Below are positions 1-8,799 of a DNA stretch of 64,000 bases, in pieces. Positions within the stretch are counted from its first letter, which is position 1. Every line of letters begins with the position of its first letter. The notes beneath the pieces were generated by a model, which searched no databases, had not been told where the DNA came from, and saw only the letters and a list, made by a program, of their open reading frames with translations. Source of the stretch: a bacterium (GTDB taxonomy: Bacteria > Bacillota > Clostridia > Oscillospirales > Oscillospiraceae). The stretch spans positions 38,537-102,536 of the forward strand of contig SFVC01000002.1 in NCBI GenBank assembly GCA_004560375.1. The letters are read 5' to 3'. The translations under genes and the position numbers were made by a program.

Positions 1-569
1 GGGCCACCGGGGCCACCGGCACTGCTGGCGCGGCGGGCGCCACCGGCGTCACCGGCCCCACCGGCCCGACGGGCGCTACCGGCGCTACCGGCGCTACCGG
101 CCCCACCGGCCCCACCGGAGCCACGGGTGCCACCGGAGCCACCGGCCCCACCGGCGTCAACGTCACGGCCACCTCCAGCTTTGCGGCCAACACCAGCGGC
201 TCTGTGCTGGCGGTGGTGCTGGCGGGCGTGCTCGTTCCGCTGCCCGACGCCCAGGTGCTGCCCGCCGACATCACGGTCAACGGGGCCAACACCATTTTCA
301 CCGTGAACACCGCCGGGCGCTACCGCCTGTCCTACGAGGTGAACACCACCGCCTCCCTGGCCAGCGGAACCACCCTGCTGATCAACGGCACCGCCAACAC
401 GGCCTCCACCATCGCGCCGCTGGTGTCCCTCAGCCACTTCTCCAATGAGATCATGCTGGACCTTGCCGCCGGCACCACCGTATCCCTGCAGATGTTCGGG
501 ATCGTGTCCGCCGCGACGCTGCTTCCCGGCTCCGCGGGCGCTTCCCTGATGATCACCCGTCTGAGCTGA
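1..569 (+). CDS. Collagen-like surface (exosporium-type) protein, 5' truncated by window edge
   Basis: The reading frame is open from base 3 to the TGA at 567-569 and codes for 188 residues of the C-terminal part of a collagen-like protein. The first 50 or so residues are Gly-X-Thr triplets (GAT, GPT, GVT) of the kind found in bacterial collagen-like glycoproteins. The rest is a BclA-like C-terminal trimerisation domain rich in beta-strand segments (TVNGANTIFTVNTAGRYRLS). The downstream gene at 584 carries the same C-terminal domain, so the two are paralogues in tandem. Known members sit on the spore exosporium or cell surface and trimerise. The start lies outside the window. Family assignment is firm; the spore location is inferred. 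Confidence 0.85.
   Translation, partial: ATGATGTAGAAGATGVTGPTGPTGATGATGATGPTGPTGATGATGATGPTGVNVTATSSFAANTSGSVLAVVLAGVLVPLPDAQVLPADITVNGANTIFTVNTAGRYRLSYEVNTTASLASGTTLLINGTANTASTIAPLVSLSHFSNEIMLDLAAGTTVSLQMFGIVSAATLLPGSAGASLMITRLS
3..155 (+). repeat. Gly-X-Thr collagen-like coding repeat
   Basis: Tandem 9 bp units of the pattern GGC NCC ACC code for Gly-X-Thr triplets. The tract begins before the window and stops about where the C-terminal domain begins. Confidence 0.85.
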
Positions 570-583
570 GGAGGTGCAACGGT

Positions 584-1699
584 ATGTCGCAACCCAATTT
601 TCCCACCATCGATCCTCCCCTGACCCGGGACGGGAGCGTCAATGAGATCATCGCCTCCATTGCCGCCGAGGAGCTGAGCCTGAGCCACATTTTGAATGCG
701 GAGGGCGAAAAGCTGCAATATGTCCTGGGCACGCTGCCCGGCCTCAGTGGCGGCGCGGGGGTTCAGGATGTGTTGGACGTCAACAAAAGCGTCCAGCAGA
801 CGCTGGACGAGATCACCCAGCAGCAGCTGTTGCTGGGTGCGAAGCTGAACGCGGCGCTGGACGCGCCGGTGTTTACCGGCCCCACCGGCGCCACCGGGCC
901 TACGGGTGCCACTGGCCCCGCCACCGGGGCGGCCGGCCCCATCGGCCCCACCGGCGACGAAGGCCCTGCCGGGGCGGACGGCGCCACCGGCCTGGACGGC
1001 GCTGCGGGCCCTGTCGGGCCTACCGGCGCGGACGGTCTGCCCGGCGCCGCCGGGGCCACGGGCGCTGCCGGAGCGCCCGGCGTCACCGGGCCCACCGGCC
1101 CCACCGGCGTCACCGGCTCCACCGGCGGAACGGGCCCCACCGGCGCTACCGGCCCCACCGGCGCCACGGGCGCCACCGGGATCACCGGGGCCGCCGGGGG
1201 CAACGGCGTGATTGGCGCAGGCGGCGCCACGGGCGTCACCGGCGCCACCGGAGCCACGGGCGCCACCGGGCCCAACGGCCCCAACCCCACGGCGACGGCG
1301 GGCTTTGCCGCCAACACGGCGGGCACCAGCCTCACCGTGGCTCTGGGCGGCACGCCCATCCCCCTGCCCAGCGCCCAGGTGTTTTCGGCGGACATCACCC
1401 CCAACGCGGGGAACACCGTCTTCACCGTGGCCACTGCGGGGCGCTACCGCATCTCCTACCATGTGAACACCACGGCGGCCCTGCTGATGGGCAGCCGCCT
1501 GGTCATCAACGGGGGGAACAACACGGCGTCCACCATCGCGCCGGTGCTGTCCGTCTCCAGCTATGAGAACGAGATCGAGGTCAACCTGCCCGCCAACTCC
1601 ACCATCACACTCCAGCTCTATCCCATTGCGCTGGCTGGGGTGGCGGTGCTGCGAAGCGGCGGCGCGGGCGCGTCTCTGATGATCGTCCGGCTGAGCTGA
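584..1699 (+). CDS. Collagen-like repeat protein with BclA-type C-terminal domain
   Basis: A 371-residue protein in three parts. Residues 1-95 form a non-collagenous leader with an EEL-LSHILNAEGEKLQ helix typical of clostridial exosporium/collagen-like proteins. Residues 98-230 are Gly-X-Thr and related Gly-X-Y triplets. Residues about 234-371 form a BclA-like beta-rich trimerisation domain closely similar to that of the upstream neighbour. There is no signal peptide, which fits a protein made in the mother cell and assembled on the spore. The ATG follows GAGGAGG by 9 bases, and the gene starts 14 bp after the previous stop, so the two are probably cotranscribed. Thr-rich collagen triplets are usual O-glycosylation targets, and a glycosyltransferase gene follows. 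The spore-surface role is inferred. Confidence 0.85.
   Translation: MSQPNFPTIDPPLTRDGSVNEIIASIAAEELSLSHILNAEGEKLQYVLGTLPGLSGGAGVQDVLDVNKSVQQTLDEITQQQLLLGAKLNAALDAPVFTGPTGATGPTGATGPATGAAGPIGPTGDEGPAGADGATGLDGAAGPVGPTGADGLPGAAGATGAAGAPGVTGPTGPTGVTGSTGGTGPTGATGPTGATGATGITGAAGGNGVIGAGGATGVTGATGATGATGPNGPNPTATAGFAANTAGTSLTVALGGTPIPLPSAQVFSADITPNAGNTVFTVATAGRYRISYHVNTTAALLMGSRLVINGGNNTASTIAPVLSVSSYENEIEVNLPANSTITLQLYPIALAGVAVLRSGGAGASLMIVRLS
875..1288 (+). repeat. Gly-X-Thr collagen-like coding repeat
   Basis: About 45 triplets of Gly-X-Y, mostly Gly-X-Thr, coded by 9 bp GC-rich units. This low-complexity tract can change length by slippage or recombination with the similar tract at 3-155. Confidence 0.85.
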
Positions 1700-1722
1700 C
1701 CGGAAAGCCCTCAGTTCCATTT

Positions 1723-1754
1723 GGGGGCGGCGTCTTGAAAAAGGCGCCGCCCCC
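1723..1754 (+). terminator. GC-rich hairpin between collagen-like gene and glycosyltransferase
   Basis: Perfect 10 bp arms, GGGGGCGGCG at 1723-1732 and CGCCGCCCCC at 1745-1754. Only a weak T tract follows, so it may slow or only partly terminate transcription before the glycosyltransferase gene. Confidence 0.5.
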
Positions 1755-1783
1755 GCAGTTTCGTATCATTGAGGAGGATATTC

Positions 1784-2863
1784 ATGATCACAGTCAGCCT
1801 GTGCATGATTGTAAAAAATGAGGAGGACGTGCTGGCCCGCTGCCTGGAGAGCGTGTCGGGCCTGGTGGACGAGATCGTCGTCGTAGACACCGGCTCCACC
1901 GACCGGACGCGGGAGATTGCGGAACGGTTCACCGGCCGGGTGTACGATTTCATCTGGATGAACGATTTCGCGGCGGCCCGGAATTACGCCTTTTCCCTGG
2001 CGGAAAAAGACTATTGTATGTGGCTGGACGCGGACGACGTGATCCTGGACGGGGATCGGGCGGCGTTCCAGGCCCTGAAGGAGACGCTGGAACCCGATGT
2101 CAACGTGGTTATGGCCAAATATAACACAGGCTTTGACGAGGACGGGAACGTAACGTTCTCCTATTTCCGGGAGCGGCTCATCAAAAACCACGCCGGGATG
2201 CGGTGGGAGGGAGCTGTGCATGAGGCGGTCACGCCGGTGGGCCGGGTGGTATACAGCGGGTTCGCCGTCACCCACCGCAAACTGCACCCCTCAGATCCGG
2301 ACAGAAACCTGCGGATCTATGAAAACCAGCTGGCCCAGGGGGCAGAGCTGGAGCCCCGCCAGCAGTTCTATTACGGACGGGAGCTGTACTATCATCAGCG
2401 GTATGAGGAGGCCATCCAGGTTTTTGAGCGCTTTCTGGACGAGGGCCGGGGCTGGGTGGAGAACAACATCGACGCCTGCTGCCACTGCGCCTACTGCTAT
2501 GAGCGCACGGATCGGCCAGAGCGGGCGCTGCAATCGCTGCTGCACAGCTTTGCCTATGACCGGCCCCGCGCCGAGGTGTGCTGCGAACTGGGCCGCTGGT
2601 TTTTCCAGCGGGAACAGTTCTCCCTGGCCGCCTACTGGTATTCCCTGGCCCTGACCTGTACCCGGGATGACAGCCGGGGTGGATTTGTCTCCCCCGACTG
2701 CTACGGCTATCTGCCCTGTATCCAGCTGTGCGTGTGCTACAGCCGCCTGGGGGATCTGGAGCGGGCGGAGCGGATGAACGAGCTGGCGGCGTCCTTCAAA
2801 CCGGATGCCGCTCCAGTCCTGCACAACCGGAACTTTTTCCAGCGCTTGAAAGCGGAGAAATGA
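1784..2863 (+). CDS. Family 2 glycosyltransferase with TPR-like C-terminal half
   Basis: A 359-residue GT2 enzyme. The GT-A fold begins at once with the SLCMIVKNEE motif (residues 5-14), followed by VVVDTGSTD (about 32-40) for the nucleotide sugar and the metal-binding DAD at 82-84 (WLDADDV). From about residue 195 the protein is helical with TPR-like repeats (FYYGRELYYHQRYEEAIQVFERFL), as in enzymes that modify protein acceptors. I chose ATG 1784 because GAGGAGG lies 6 bases upstream; the frame also opens at TTG 1769, which falls on the Shine-Dalgarno itself. The position just after two collagen-like genes suggests that it glycosylates their Thr-rich repeats. The fold is seen; the acceptor is inferred. 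Confidence 0.85.
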   Translation: MITVSLCMIVKNEEDVLARCLESVSGLVDEIVVVDTGSTDRTREIAERFTGRVYDFIWMNDFAAARNYAFSLAEKDYCMWLDADDVILDGDRAAFQALKETLEPDVNVVMAKYNTGFDEDGNVTFSYFRERLIKNHAGMRWEGAVHEAVTPVGRVVYSGFAVTHRKLHPSDPDRNLRIYENQLAQGAELEPRQQFYYGRELYYHQRYEEAIQVFERFLDEGRGWVENNIDACCHCAYCYERTDRPERALQSLLHSFAYDRPRAEVCCELGRWFFQREQFSLAAYWYSLALTCTRDDSRGGFVSPDCYGYLPCIQLCVCYSRLGDLERAERMNELAASFKPDAAPVLHNRNFFQRLKAEK

Positions 2864-3131
2864 CAAGTCCTGCATCAGCAATACCCTCATACCATTTGGT
2901 TCCGCTGCCAAACGCGCGGCTGATGACGCATAATATCCAGAGATTGACGTGGCGCAACGCTTTCCAAAAAAGCGATTTTGCCACATTGATCCAACGAAAA
3001 AATTCCCGCCACCGTGACCTTTCGGCTTCGCCGAAAACTGCACTCTGGCGGGAATTTCTTCGCTTTCCGCCGCGACCCGCTGCGCTGGGCTTGCGGCGGA
3101 GAGGGGGCGGCTTACCATACGTTGGAACAGC
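2864..3131. other. Gene-free gap between convergent genes
   Basis: 268 bp between the glycosyltransferase and lnpA, which converge. The left 130 bp hold nothing I recognise. The right part holds the nested hairpin at 3001-3056 and a second inverted repeat, CCGCCGC with GCGGCGG, at about 3069-3101. Confidence 0.6.
3001..3056. terminator. Nested hairpin terminator between convergent genes
   Basis: Outer arms AATTCCCGCCA (3001-3011) and TGGCGGGAATT (3046-3056) enclose an inner TTCGGC/GCCGAA hairpin. A run of A precedes the left arm, giving a T run on the minus strand, so it best serves the leftward lnpA operon. The rightward side has only TTTCTT. Confidence 0.7.
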
Positions 3132-5300
3132 TCAGATCTCGTACCAGCGGATCTCATCGGCCTCCAGATCCAGCCGGAAGCTGGAGCCGTCCCCGCAATA
3201 GACAGTGGTGGACTGGGGCTCGTAGGTGTTGTTGACCACACAGAATTTGCCGTTTTTTACATAGGCGTGGACGTCCACGTTATAGTTGGAGGACAGCCAT
3301 CGCTTCAGTTCCTCCTCCTCGTGGGCAGACCACAGCACCGCCCGGTGGAGCAGCCGGCTGTTTTCAAACGAGTAGGGCAGGCCGGAGAGGTACACCGCCC
3401 GGCCGGAACCAAACTCGTTCACCGCCATCTGCACCTCTTTCTCCCGCTGAACCAGCACCTGGGCCCCGGGCAGGGCATAGATGTTCTTCTTGCCCTCGCC
3501 GAAGTCCACCGGCCCGGTGCAGTCCGCCAGGATGAAGTGATCCGGGTGCTCCTCCCAGTTGTACTTGTCATAGTTGAGGGTGAAGCCGGTCTCCTTCTCC
3601 ACCCCCAACACCCCGGCCAGCTGGAGATAGCGGCCCTGGTACTGGTGGCCGGAGGGTTCCCCCACTCCGATCAAGCCGCCGCCCTTCCAGACGAACCGCT
3701 TCACCGCGGCGGAGATGGCCGGATCCTCCCAGACGGCCCCACCGGTGTGGGCTGTGTCCCCGTCCCCCACGCTGATGAGCACATCCACCCCGTCCAGTAC
3801 GCGGGGATCGGCCTTCACGTCGTCAAAGCTGAGGAAGCGCACGTCATAGGGCGCGCCGGACAGGGCCTCGATGACCCCGGCGTAGGAGTAGTTCTGCTTC
3901 TGATACAGGGCGTGGTGCACCATGTGGCAGCCCCAGGAGCGGGCCCTGCCCCAGCAATTGAGGACGGCCACCGTCTTGACGCAGTAGGGGGTGGTTCCCT
4001 TGATGTTGTCGTACAGCTCCCGGAACTCGTGGCACACGCGCTCCACATAGTCAACGAACTCAGGGAACCGGCAGGCCAGCTTGAGATAGCCGCCGTAGCC
4101 GATGCGGTCGATGGGCTTGCGGAGGATGGCCCGGCGGGCGGTGACCCAGTTCGCTTTGGCTTCCCCGACAGGGTCGCCCCCCTCATGGAAGGTATCGGGA
4201 AAGAAGTAGGGCAGGAAGCGGCCCTCGGTGTACTTCACGCCTGGGATGTCGGAAATGAGCCGCAGGGTGGAGCCGTTGCCCACGCTGCCCACCACCGCGT
4301 CCAGGCCAATGGTTTTAAACTCGTCCAGGTAGGGCTCGGTGCCGATCCAGTGATCCCCCAGGAACATCATGGCCTCCTTGCCCAGCTCGTGGGTGATGTC
4401 CACCATCTCCTTCGCCAGGGCCGCCACCTCCCGGCGCTGGAAGGCCATAAAGTCCTTGAACTGCCTGGAGGGCGCCCGGTACTGGTTGTTGTAATAGCCC
4501 TGGTCGATGATGTACTCGGGGCGGAAGGGATAGCCTACCTCTTTCTCAAACCGCTCCAGGATATAGGGGGAGACGGAGGCGGAATAGCCGTACCAATCCA
4601 CATATTTCTCCCGCTTCAGCTCGTCAAACACCAAGGTGAACTGGTGGAAGAAGGTGGTGTACCGGATGACGTTCACATAGGGGTGCGCCGCAATAAAGCT
4701 CCGAAGCCGCTCCATCGTAAATTTGCGGGTTTTTGGCTGGCGCACGTCGAAGGTGATCTGGTGCTCAAAGTCCTTCCAGTCGTTGGTGACGGCGTTGTAC
4801 ATATGCACCGGATCCCAGATCAGGTAGGCCAGAAAACTCACCGTGTAGTCGTGGAATTCCTCCGGGGCGGAGATCACCACGCAGCCCGTCCCCTGGTCGT
4901 ACCGCCAGTCCTCCGGGGCCAGGGGCAGGCCGGTGGTGCGATCCACCACCTCCCACCACCGCTTGATATCGTCCCGGGTGTTCACCTCCATCAGCTCCCC
5001 GCTGATCCCCTGCATCAGAGCGATGGACAAGGGGCCGCCGGTGGCGGTGTGAAAGCCGGTCATGATGTAGCACTGCTGCACCTCGTCCGGGTTGGCCCGG
5101 GCCCAGTCGTTGTCCTTCCGGGTGGTGTAGTAGGTGGAGTAGACCTTGGCGTCCACCCCCTTCAGCTCCTCCGGGTAGTCGGTGCCGTCGCAGTCCCGAA
5201 TGGCATCCGCCCCCCAGCGCTTGAGCAGCTCCAGGGTCTCGGGCACGACGTCCACGTCGGTGGGGATGGTCACCCGGCCTGTCTTGTGTGTGTTGGTCAT
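3132..5300 (-). CDS. lnpA: 1,3-beta-galactosyl-N-acetylhexosamine phosphorylase (GH112)
   Basis: A 722-residue GH112 phosphorylase. Known members split galacto-N-biose or lacto-N-biose with phosphate into galactose 1-phosphate and a free N-acetylhexosamine, in the cytoplasm. Family features include the N-terminal block GRVTIPTDVDVVPETLELL (residues 8-26), the DCDGTDYPEEL block (36-46), and GDHWIGTEPY (315-324), whose Asp316 sits where the general acid of characterised enzymes lies. The length matches the family. GAGGAG lies 6 bases before the ATG. It is the last gene of a leftward operon with a sugar ABC transporter, so it probably acts on imported mucin or milk-glycan disaccharides. A galactosyl-rhamnose phosphorylase is a less likely alternative. 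The enzymes for its products are not in the window. Confidence 0.9.
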   Translation of the reverse strand: MTNTHKTGRVTIPTDVDVVPETLELLKRWGADAIRDCDGTDYPEELKGVDAKVYSTYYTTRKDNDWARANPDEVQQCYIMTGFHTATGGPLSIALMQGISGELMEVNTRDDIKRWWEVVDRTTGLPLAPEDWRYDQGTGCVVISAPEEFHDYTVSFLAYLIWDPVHMYNAVTNDWKDFEHQITFDVRQPKTRKFTMERLRSFIAAHPYVNVIRYTTFFHQFTLVFDELKREKYVDWYGYSASVSPYILERFEKEVGYPFRPEYIIDQGYYNNQYRAPSRQFKDFMAFQRREVAALAKEMVDITHELGKEAMMFLGDHWIGTEPYLDEFKTIGLDAVVGSVGNGSTLRLISDIPGVKYTEGRFLPYFFPDTFHEGGDPVGEAKANWVTARRAILRKPIDRIGYGGYLKLACRFPEFVDYVERVCHEFRELYDNIKGTTPYCVKTVAVLNCWGRARSWGCHMVHHALYQKQNYSYAGVIEALSGAPYDVRFLSFDDVKADPRVLDGVDVLISVGDGDTAHTGGAVWEDPAISAAVKRFVWKGGGLIGVGEPSGHQYQGRYLQLAGVLGVEKETGFTLNYDKYNWEEHPDHFILADCTGPVDFGEGKKNIYALPGAQVLVQREKEVQMAVNEFGSGRAVYLSGLPYSFENSRLLHRAVLWSAHEEEELKRWLSSNYNVDVHAYVKNGKFCVVNNTYEPQSTTVYCGDGSSFRLDLEADEIRWYEI

Positions 5301-5311
5301 GGCTTCTCCTC

Positions 5312-5512
5312 TCAGCCCTTCTTCCTGTCGGCAAAGCGGGCGTTATAGAGATACAGGGTCACCAGCAGCAGGGCCACCCCCAGCAGCATCAGGCCCAGGC
5401 CCGCCAGCGTTCCGGTCATCCTCCAGCCCTGGACAACCAGGATCATGCCCAGCACAAAGGTGGCCGCCATGAGGATCAGGCGCAGCAGGCTGTGTTCTTT
5501 CCAAAATTTCAT
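5312..5512 (-). CDS. Small two-helix membrane protein (DUF6903-like)
   Basis: A 66-residue protein with two hydrophobic segments, about residues 9-29 and 34-54, and a charged end (NARFADRKKG). It lies 9 bp after the MalG-like permease and 11 bp before lnpA, inside the transporter operon. Small membrane proteins of this kind (DUF6903, from memory) recur beside Firmicute sugar ABC permeases. Function is unknown; an accessory role in the transporter is only a guess from position. Confidence 0.7.
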   Translation of the reverse strand: MKFWKEHSLLRLILMAATFVLGMILVVQGWRMTGTLAGLGLMLLGVALLLVTLYLYNARFADRKKG

Positions 5513-5521
5513 ATCCGCACC

Positions 5522-6403
5522 TTACCCTTTCAGTCCGCCCACGGTCATGCCCTGGGTCAGCTTCTTCTGCACGCACATATAGAGGATCAGGGTGGGCAGC
5601 ATCACCAGCACCAGGCCGGCGTACATCCGGCCGAACTCCGCCTTGGCCTGGGCGCCCTGCATCAGGTTCAGCAGGCCCACGGGGAGGGTTTTCGAGCCGC
5701 TGGAGCTGCTCATCAGCGTCATGGAGATGATGTACTCGTTCCAGAAGGACAGGAAGTTGAACAGGATAATGGTGAGGATGGAGGGCTGGGCCATGGGGAA
5801 GATCACCTTCACCATGGTGGCCCCGTAGCCGGCGCCGTCGATGTAGGCGGCCTCCTCGAAGTCGTGGGGCAGGGTGGCGAAATAGCCCGACAGCAGGTAG
5901 ATGGTGAAGGGCAGGGCGGTGGAGGCGTACACCAGGGCCAGCACGAAGATATTATTCAGCAGGAAGGGATTGCCGAAGACTTTCTTGAGCCACACATCTC
6001 CGTCCTTCAGCATCAGGAAGATGGGCACCACGATGTAGTTCACATTGATGAACAGCCCCGCCATAAAGCAGGTGTTCAGCAGCTTGCCGCCTCTGAAGTG
6101 GAAGCGGGACAGGCAGTAGGCCGCGGGCAGGGCCACCACCAGCAGAATGGCCAGGGCCAGGGCGGTGACCATGACGGAGTTGAGCATATACTCGCCCATT
6201 TTGGCCGCGGTCCAGGCGTCCACAAAGTTCTGCCAGTAGAAGGAGGCGGGCAGCGTCCAGGGGTTGCCGTAGAACTCGCTGTTCTGCTTGAGGGAGGCCA
6301 GGAACACCCAGGCCACCGGCACGATGATCACCACCGCCAGGGCGGTGAGCACCACATAGATAAACACCTTGTACAGGGTATCGGCAGTGTTTCCCTTTTT
6401 CAT
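5522..6403 (-). CDS. Carbohydrate ABC transporter permease, MalG type
   Basis: A 293-residue inner-membrane permease with six predicted segments. The EAA loop that docks to the ATPase reads EAAYIDGAGYGATMVKVIFP at about 184-203. The first helix spans about 15-36, followed by the external loop typical of MalG. The start ATG at 6403 follows a GGGGGG tract. It partners the MalF-type permease upstream and the binding protein at 7405-8799. No ATPase is in the operon; a shared MsmX/MsiK-type ATPase encoded elsewhere is the usual arrangement. The substrate is inferred to be the GH112 disaccharide. Confidence 0.9.
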   Translation of the reverse strand: MKKGNTADTLYKVFIYVVLTALAVVIIVPVAWVFLASLKQNSEFYGNPWTLPASFYWQNFVDAWTAAKMGEYMLNSVMVTALALAILLVVALPAAYCLSRFHFRGGKLLNTCFMAGLFINVNYIVVPIFLMLKDGDVWLKKVFGNPFLLNNIFVLALVYASTALPFTIYLLSGYFATLPHDFEEAAYIDGAGYGATMVKVIFPMAQPSILTIILFNFLSFWNEYIISMTLMSSSSGSKTLPVGLLNLMQGAQAKAEFGRMYAGLVLVMLPTLILYMCVQKKLTQGMTVGGLKG

Positions 6404-6419
6404 AAGTCCGGCCCCCCTC

Positions 6420-7295
6420 TCACATTTGAAGTACGTCCCGCTTGGTGACCTGATTCACCACGGCGGACAGGGCGAAGGAAAACAGGAAGATCACCACGCC
6501 GGCGGCCATGGAGTAGCCATACAGGCCCGCGTCCTTCTGGTTATACATAAAGCTCAGGCCCACGTCCAACATACCGGGGGCCACCATGGACTTGACAAAC
6601 AGGAAGGCCATGTTGATGGTGGAAATGATGAAGAAGGTCAGCGTGGTGCGGATGTTTGTCCAGATCAGGGGCAGGGTGATCTCAAAGAACTGGCGCAGCC
6701 GGCCCGCGCCGTCCAGGCTGGCGGACTCGTACAGATCCACGGGGACGGCGGACATGGAGGCCATATACATCACCATGTAGTAGCCGATGGCCTGCCACAC
6801 CATGGCGATGATCACGCTGACCACCACCATGGGCTGATCCTTCCACAGGATCATAATATTCCGCCCGGAAACCATGGAGAAAATACTGTTCAGCATCCCG
6901 CTTTCCGGCTTGTAGACGGCGGAAAAAATACCCGCGATGACCACGATGGACAGGATGTTCGGGATATAGAAGATGATGCGGAAGAAGTTCTGTCCCTTGA
7001 TCTTCTCCCGGGTGAGGATGGCGGCGAACACGATGGCGAAGAAGAAGGTGATGAGGGTGACCACCACGATGAGCAGGATGGTGTTCTGCATGGAGGTGAT
7101 GAACCTGGTATCCTTAAACAGGATTTTGAAGTTGTCCAGACCCACAAAGGTCTCGGTGGGAGAATAGGCGCCCCGCTCGAACAGGGACATGCGAAACACG
7201 TTCAGCGTGGGCACAATCATAAAGAGGAGGAACAGGATGGCGGCCGGGGCGACGCACAGGGCGATGAACCGGCTGCGGCCTTTGCTGCGGAGCAT
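6420..7295 (-). CDS. Carbohydrate ABC transporter permease, MalF type
   Basis: A 291-residue permease. The ATG at 7295 (MLRSKGRSRF) follows AAAGGAG by 8 bases; the open frame runs further upstream without support. The first helix (about 11-31) is followed by the MSLFERG segment typical of MalF/UgpA proteins, and the EAA loop reads YESASLDGAGRLRQFFEITLP. It lies 16 bp upstream of the MalG-type gene and forms the heterodimeric membrane channel with it. The operon order SBP, MalF, MalG, small membrane protein, phosphorylase supports uptake of beta-1,3-galactosyl disaccharides. Confidence 0.9.
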   Translation of the reverse strand: MLRSKGRSRFIALCVAPAAILFLLFMIVPTLNVFRMSLFERGAYSPTETFVGLDNFKILFKDTRFITSMQNTILLIVVVTLITFFFAIVFAAILTREKIKGQNFFRIIFYIPNILSIVVIAGIFSAVYKPESGMLNSIFSMVSGRNIMILWKDQPMVVVSVIIAMVWQAIGYYMVMYMASMSAVPVDLYESASLDGAGRLRQFFEITLPLIWTNIRTTLTFFIISTINMAFLFVKSMVAPGMLDVGLSFMYNQKDAGLYGYSMAAGVVIFLFSFALSAVVNQVTKRDVLQM

Positions 7296-7329
7296 ATGCG
7301 GTCTCCTTTCTCTTACAAAAAACGTGGCG

Positions 7330-7362
7330 GGCGGCGGCGAGCAGATCCTGCTCGCCGCCGCC
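7330..7362 (-). other. Intercistronic hairpin after the binding-protein gene
   Basis: A 15 bp perfect stem, GGCGGCGGCGAGCAG (7330-7344) with its complement (7348-7362) and a 3-base loop. It lies between the solute-binding protein and the permease, with no T run. Such hairpins protect the upstream mRNA and raise binding-protein yield over the permeases. Confidence 0.6.
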
Positions 7363-7404
7363 TGCTTGAAGGGCTTATGCTTTTCGGTATGGGTGTTTTG
7401 TCGA

Positions 7405-8799
7405 TCAGCCCACCAGGTGATCCCGCCACTGGTCGTTGGCGGACTTGATGCCGGCAATCCAGCTGTCCTTGGCGTTGGGATCGCTGACCATGGCGTTCAT
7501 GGGATCGTAGAACACTTCCTGAATGCTGCCCAGGCCGGCGACGGACTCGGTGGTGGCGAAGCCGCCCATAACGGCGGAGGCGCCGTTGTCATAGATGGCG
7601 TAGAAGATCTTGTTGTCGCCCTCCATGCCGTCGGTAATGCCGGTAATGGGCTGGGCCGCGCCGCCCTTGGCAAAAATCTGGGCGGCCTTGTCGCTGTACA
7701 TGAAGGCCACAAACTGCTTGCCGCCGTCCACATTGTCCGCCGCGGCGGGAATCCACATCTGCTCCATCCAGCAGTAGCTGGCGCTGGTGCCGCCGGTGCT
7801 GCCGGAGGGCAGGGCAGTCATGCCCCAGGCGAAGCCGTCGGCGCGGGGAGAGTCGGCCATCTCGCTCACAATCCAGGTGCCGTTGGGCATGAACAGGGCC
7901 TTGTTGTCCAGAACCAGCTGCTGGTTCATCTTGAAGTCGTCCTCGTTGGCCTGGGCGGGGGTGACGGGGTTGGTGTAGGAGGCCAGCTTGGCCATCACAT
8001 CAAAGCACTGCTTGGCCGCGTCGGTGTCCCAGACGCCCTCGGCGTAGTTCATGACCTGATCGAAGAACTCAGGGCCGCCCACGGAGTAGACCAGGGTGGG
8101 GAAGAACGTGTCGAAGTAGCCGGCGGTGGGGTAGGTGAACAGGGAGATGTCCTCGGCCTTGGCGGTCTCGCCCAGCGCCCACATCTCATCCCAGGTGGTG
8201 GGGACGCTCCAGCCCTTTTCCGCAAACAGGCCGGCATTATAGAACAGGCCGCAGGGGGAGTAGAACATGGGGGCCAGGTAGGTCTTGCCGTCGCCGTAGG
8301 GGTTGGTGAGGGTGGTGTCAGTGAAGCCGGGGATGATCTTGTCGGACACCTTGGCGCTCTCGCCGGGGACGGTCATGGACAGCACGTCGGTGATGTCGGC
8401 GATGAGCTTATCCTTGATGAACTGCTCGGTCAGGCCGGCCTGACGGCCGGTGGCGCACAGCACGGCGTCGGGATAGTCGCCGCCCTGCATGGACGGGCCG
8501 ATGACGTCTTCCAGGTTCTTCTCCAGGGTGAGCTCCACCTTGGCGCCGGTCTCCTCCTCGAAGGCGGCGCACACCTCGTCCCACATATCGGGATAGGCGT
8601 CGATGTAAGCGGAGGACAGGGCGGCCACCTTGATGGTCTGGCCCTCCAGGGGCTTGCCGCCGCCCTCGGGGGCCTTGCTCTCCTCGGTGCCGGCCTTGCT
8701 CTCGGGGGGATTGGTCTCATTGCCGCCGGTGCTGGCGCAACCGGCCAGCAGAGACAGCAGCATGGCCGCCGCAAGGAGCAGGCTGAAGATCTTTTTCAT
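7405..8799 (-). CDS. Sugar ABC transporter substrate-binding lipoprotein
   Basis: A 464-residue extracellular binding protein of the family 1 (MalE-like) type. The signal peptide ends in the lipobox LLAG-C at Cys21, followed by a low-complexity Gly/Glu/Ser linker to about residue 50. Internal features of the fold include DAVLCATGRQ and PYGDGKTYLAPMF. The ATG at 8799 follows AGGAGG; the longer frame to 8865 has no ribosome site. It is the first gene of the GH112 operon, so it should capture galacto-N-biose or lacto-N-biose outside the membrane. Expression is probably controlled by the divergent AraC protein. Confidence 0.88.
   Translation of the reverse strand: MKKIFSLLLAAAMLLSLLAGCASTGGNETNPPESKAGTEESKAPEGGGKPLEGQTIKVAALSSAYIDAYPDMWDEVCAAFEEETGAKVELTLEKNLEDVIGPSMQGGDYPDAVLCATGRQAGLTEQFIKDKLIADITDVLSMTVPGESAKVSDKIIPGFTDTTLTNPYGDGKTYLAPMFYSPCGLFYNAGLFAEKGWSVPTTWDEMWALGETAKAEDISLFTYPTAGYFDTFFPTLVYSVGGPEFFDQVMNYAEGVWDTDAAKQCFDVMAKLASYTNPVTPAQANEDDFKMNQQLVLDNKALFMPNGTWIVSEMADSPRADGFAWGMTALPSGSTGGTSASYCWMEQMWIPAAADNVDGGKQFVAFMYSDKAAQIFAKGGAAQPITGITDGMEGDNKIFYAIYDNGASAVMGGFATTESVAGLGSIQEVFYDPMNAMVSDPNAKDSWIAGIKSANDQWRDHLVG

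Noticed and set aside
3267..5348. Long open frames opposite real genes (also 15857-18325 minus and 34857-36836 plus)
   Set aside because: They are rich in His, Gln, Gly, Val and Leu, lack domains and ribosome sites, and mirror well-supported genes. This is a GC-content effect.
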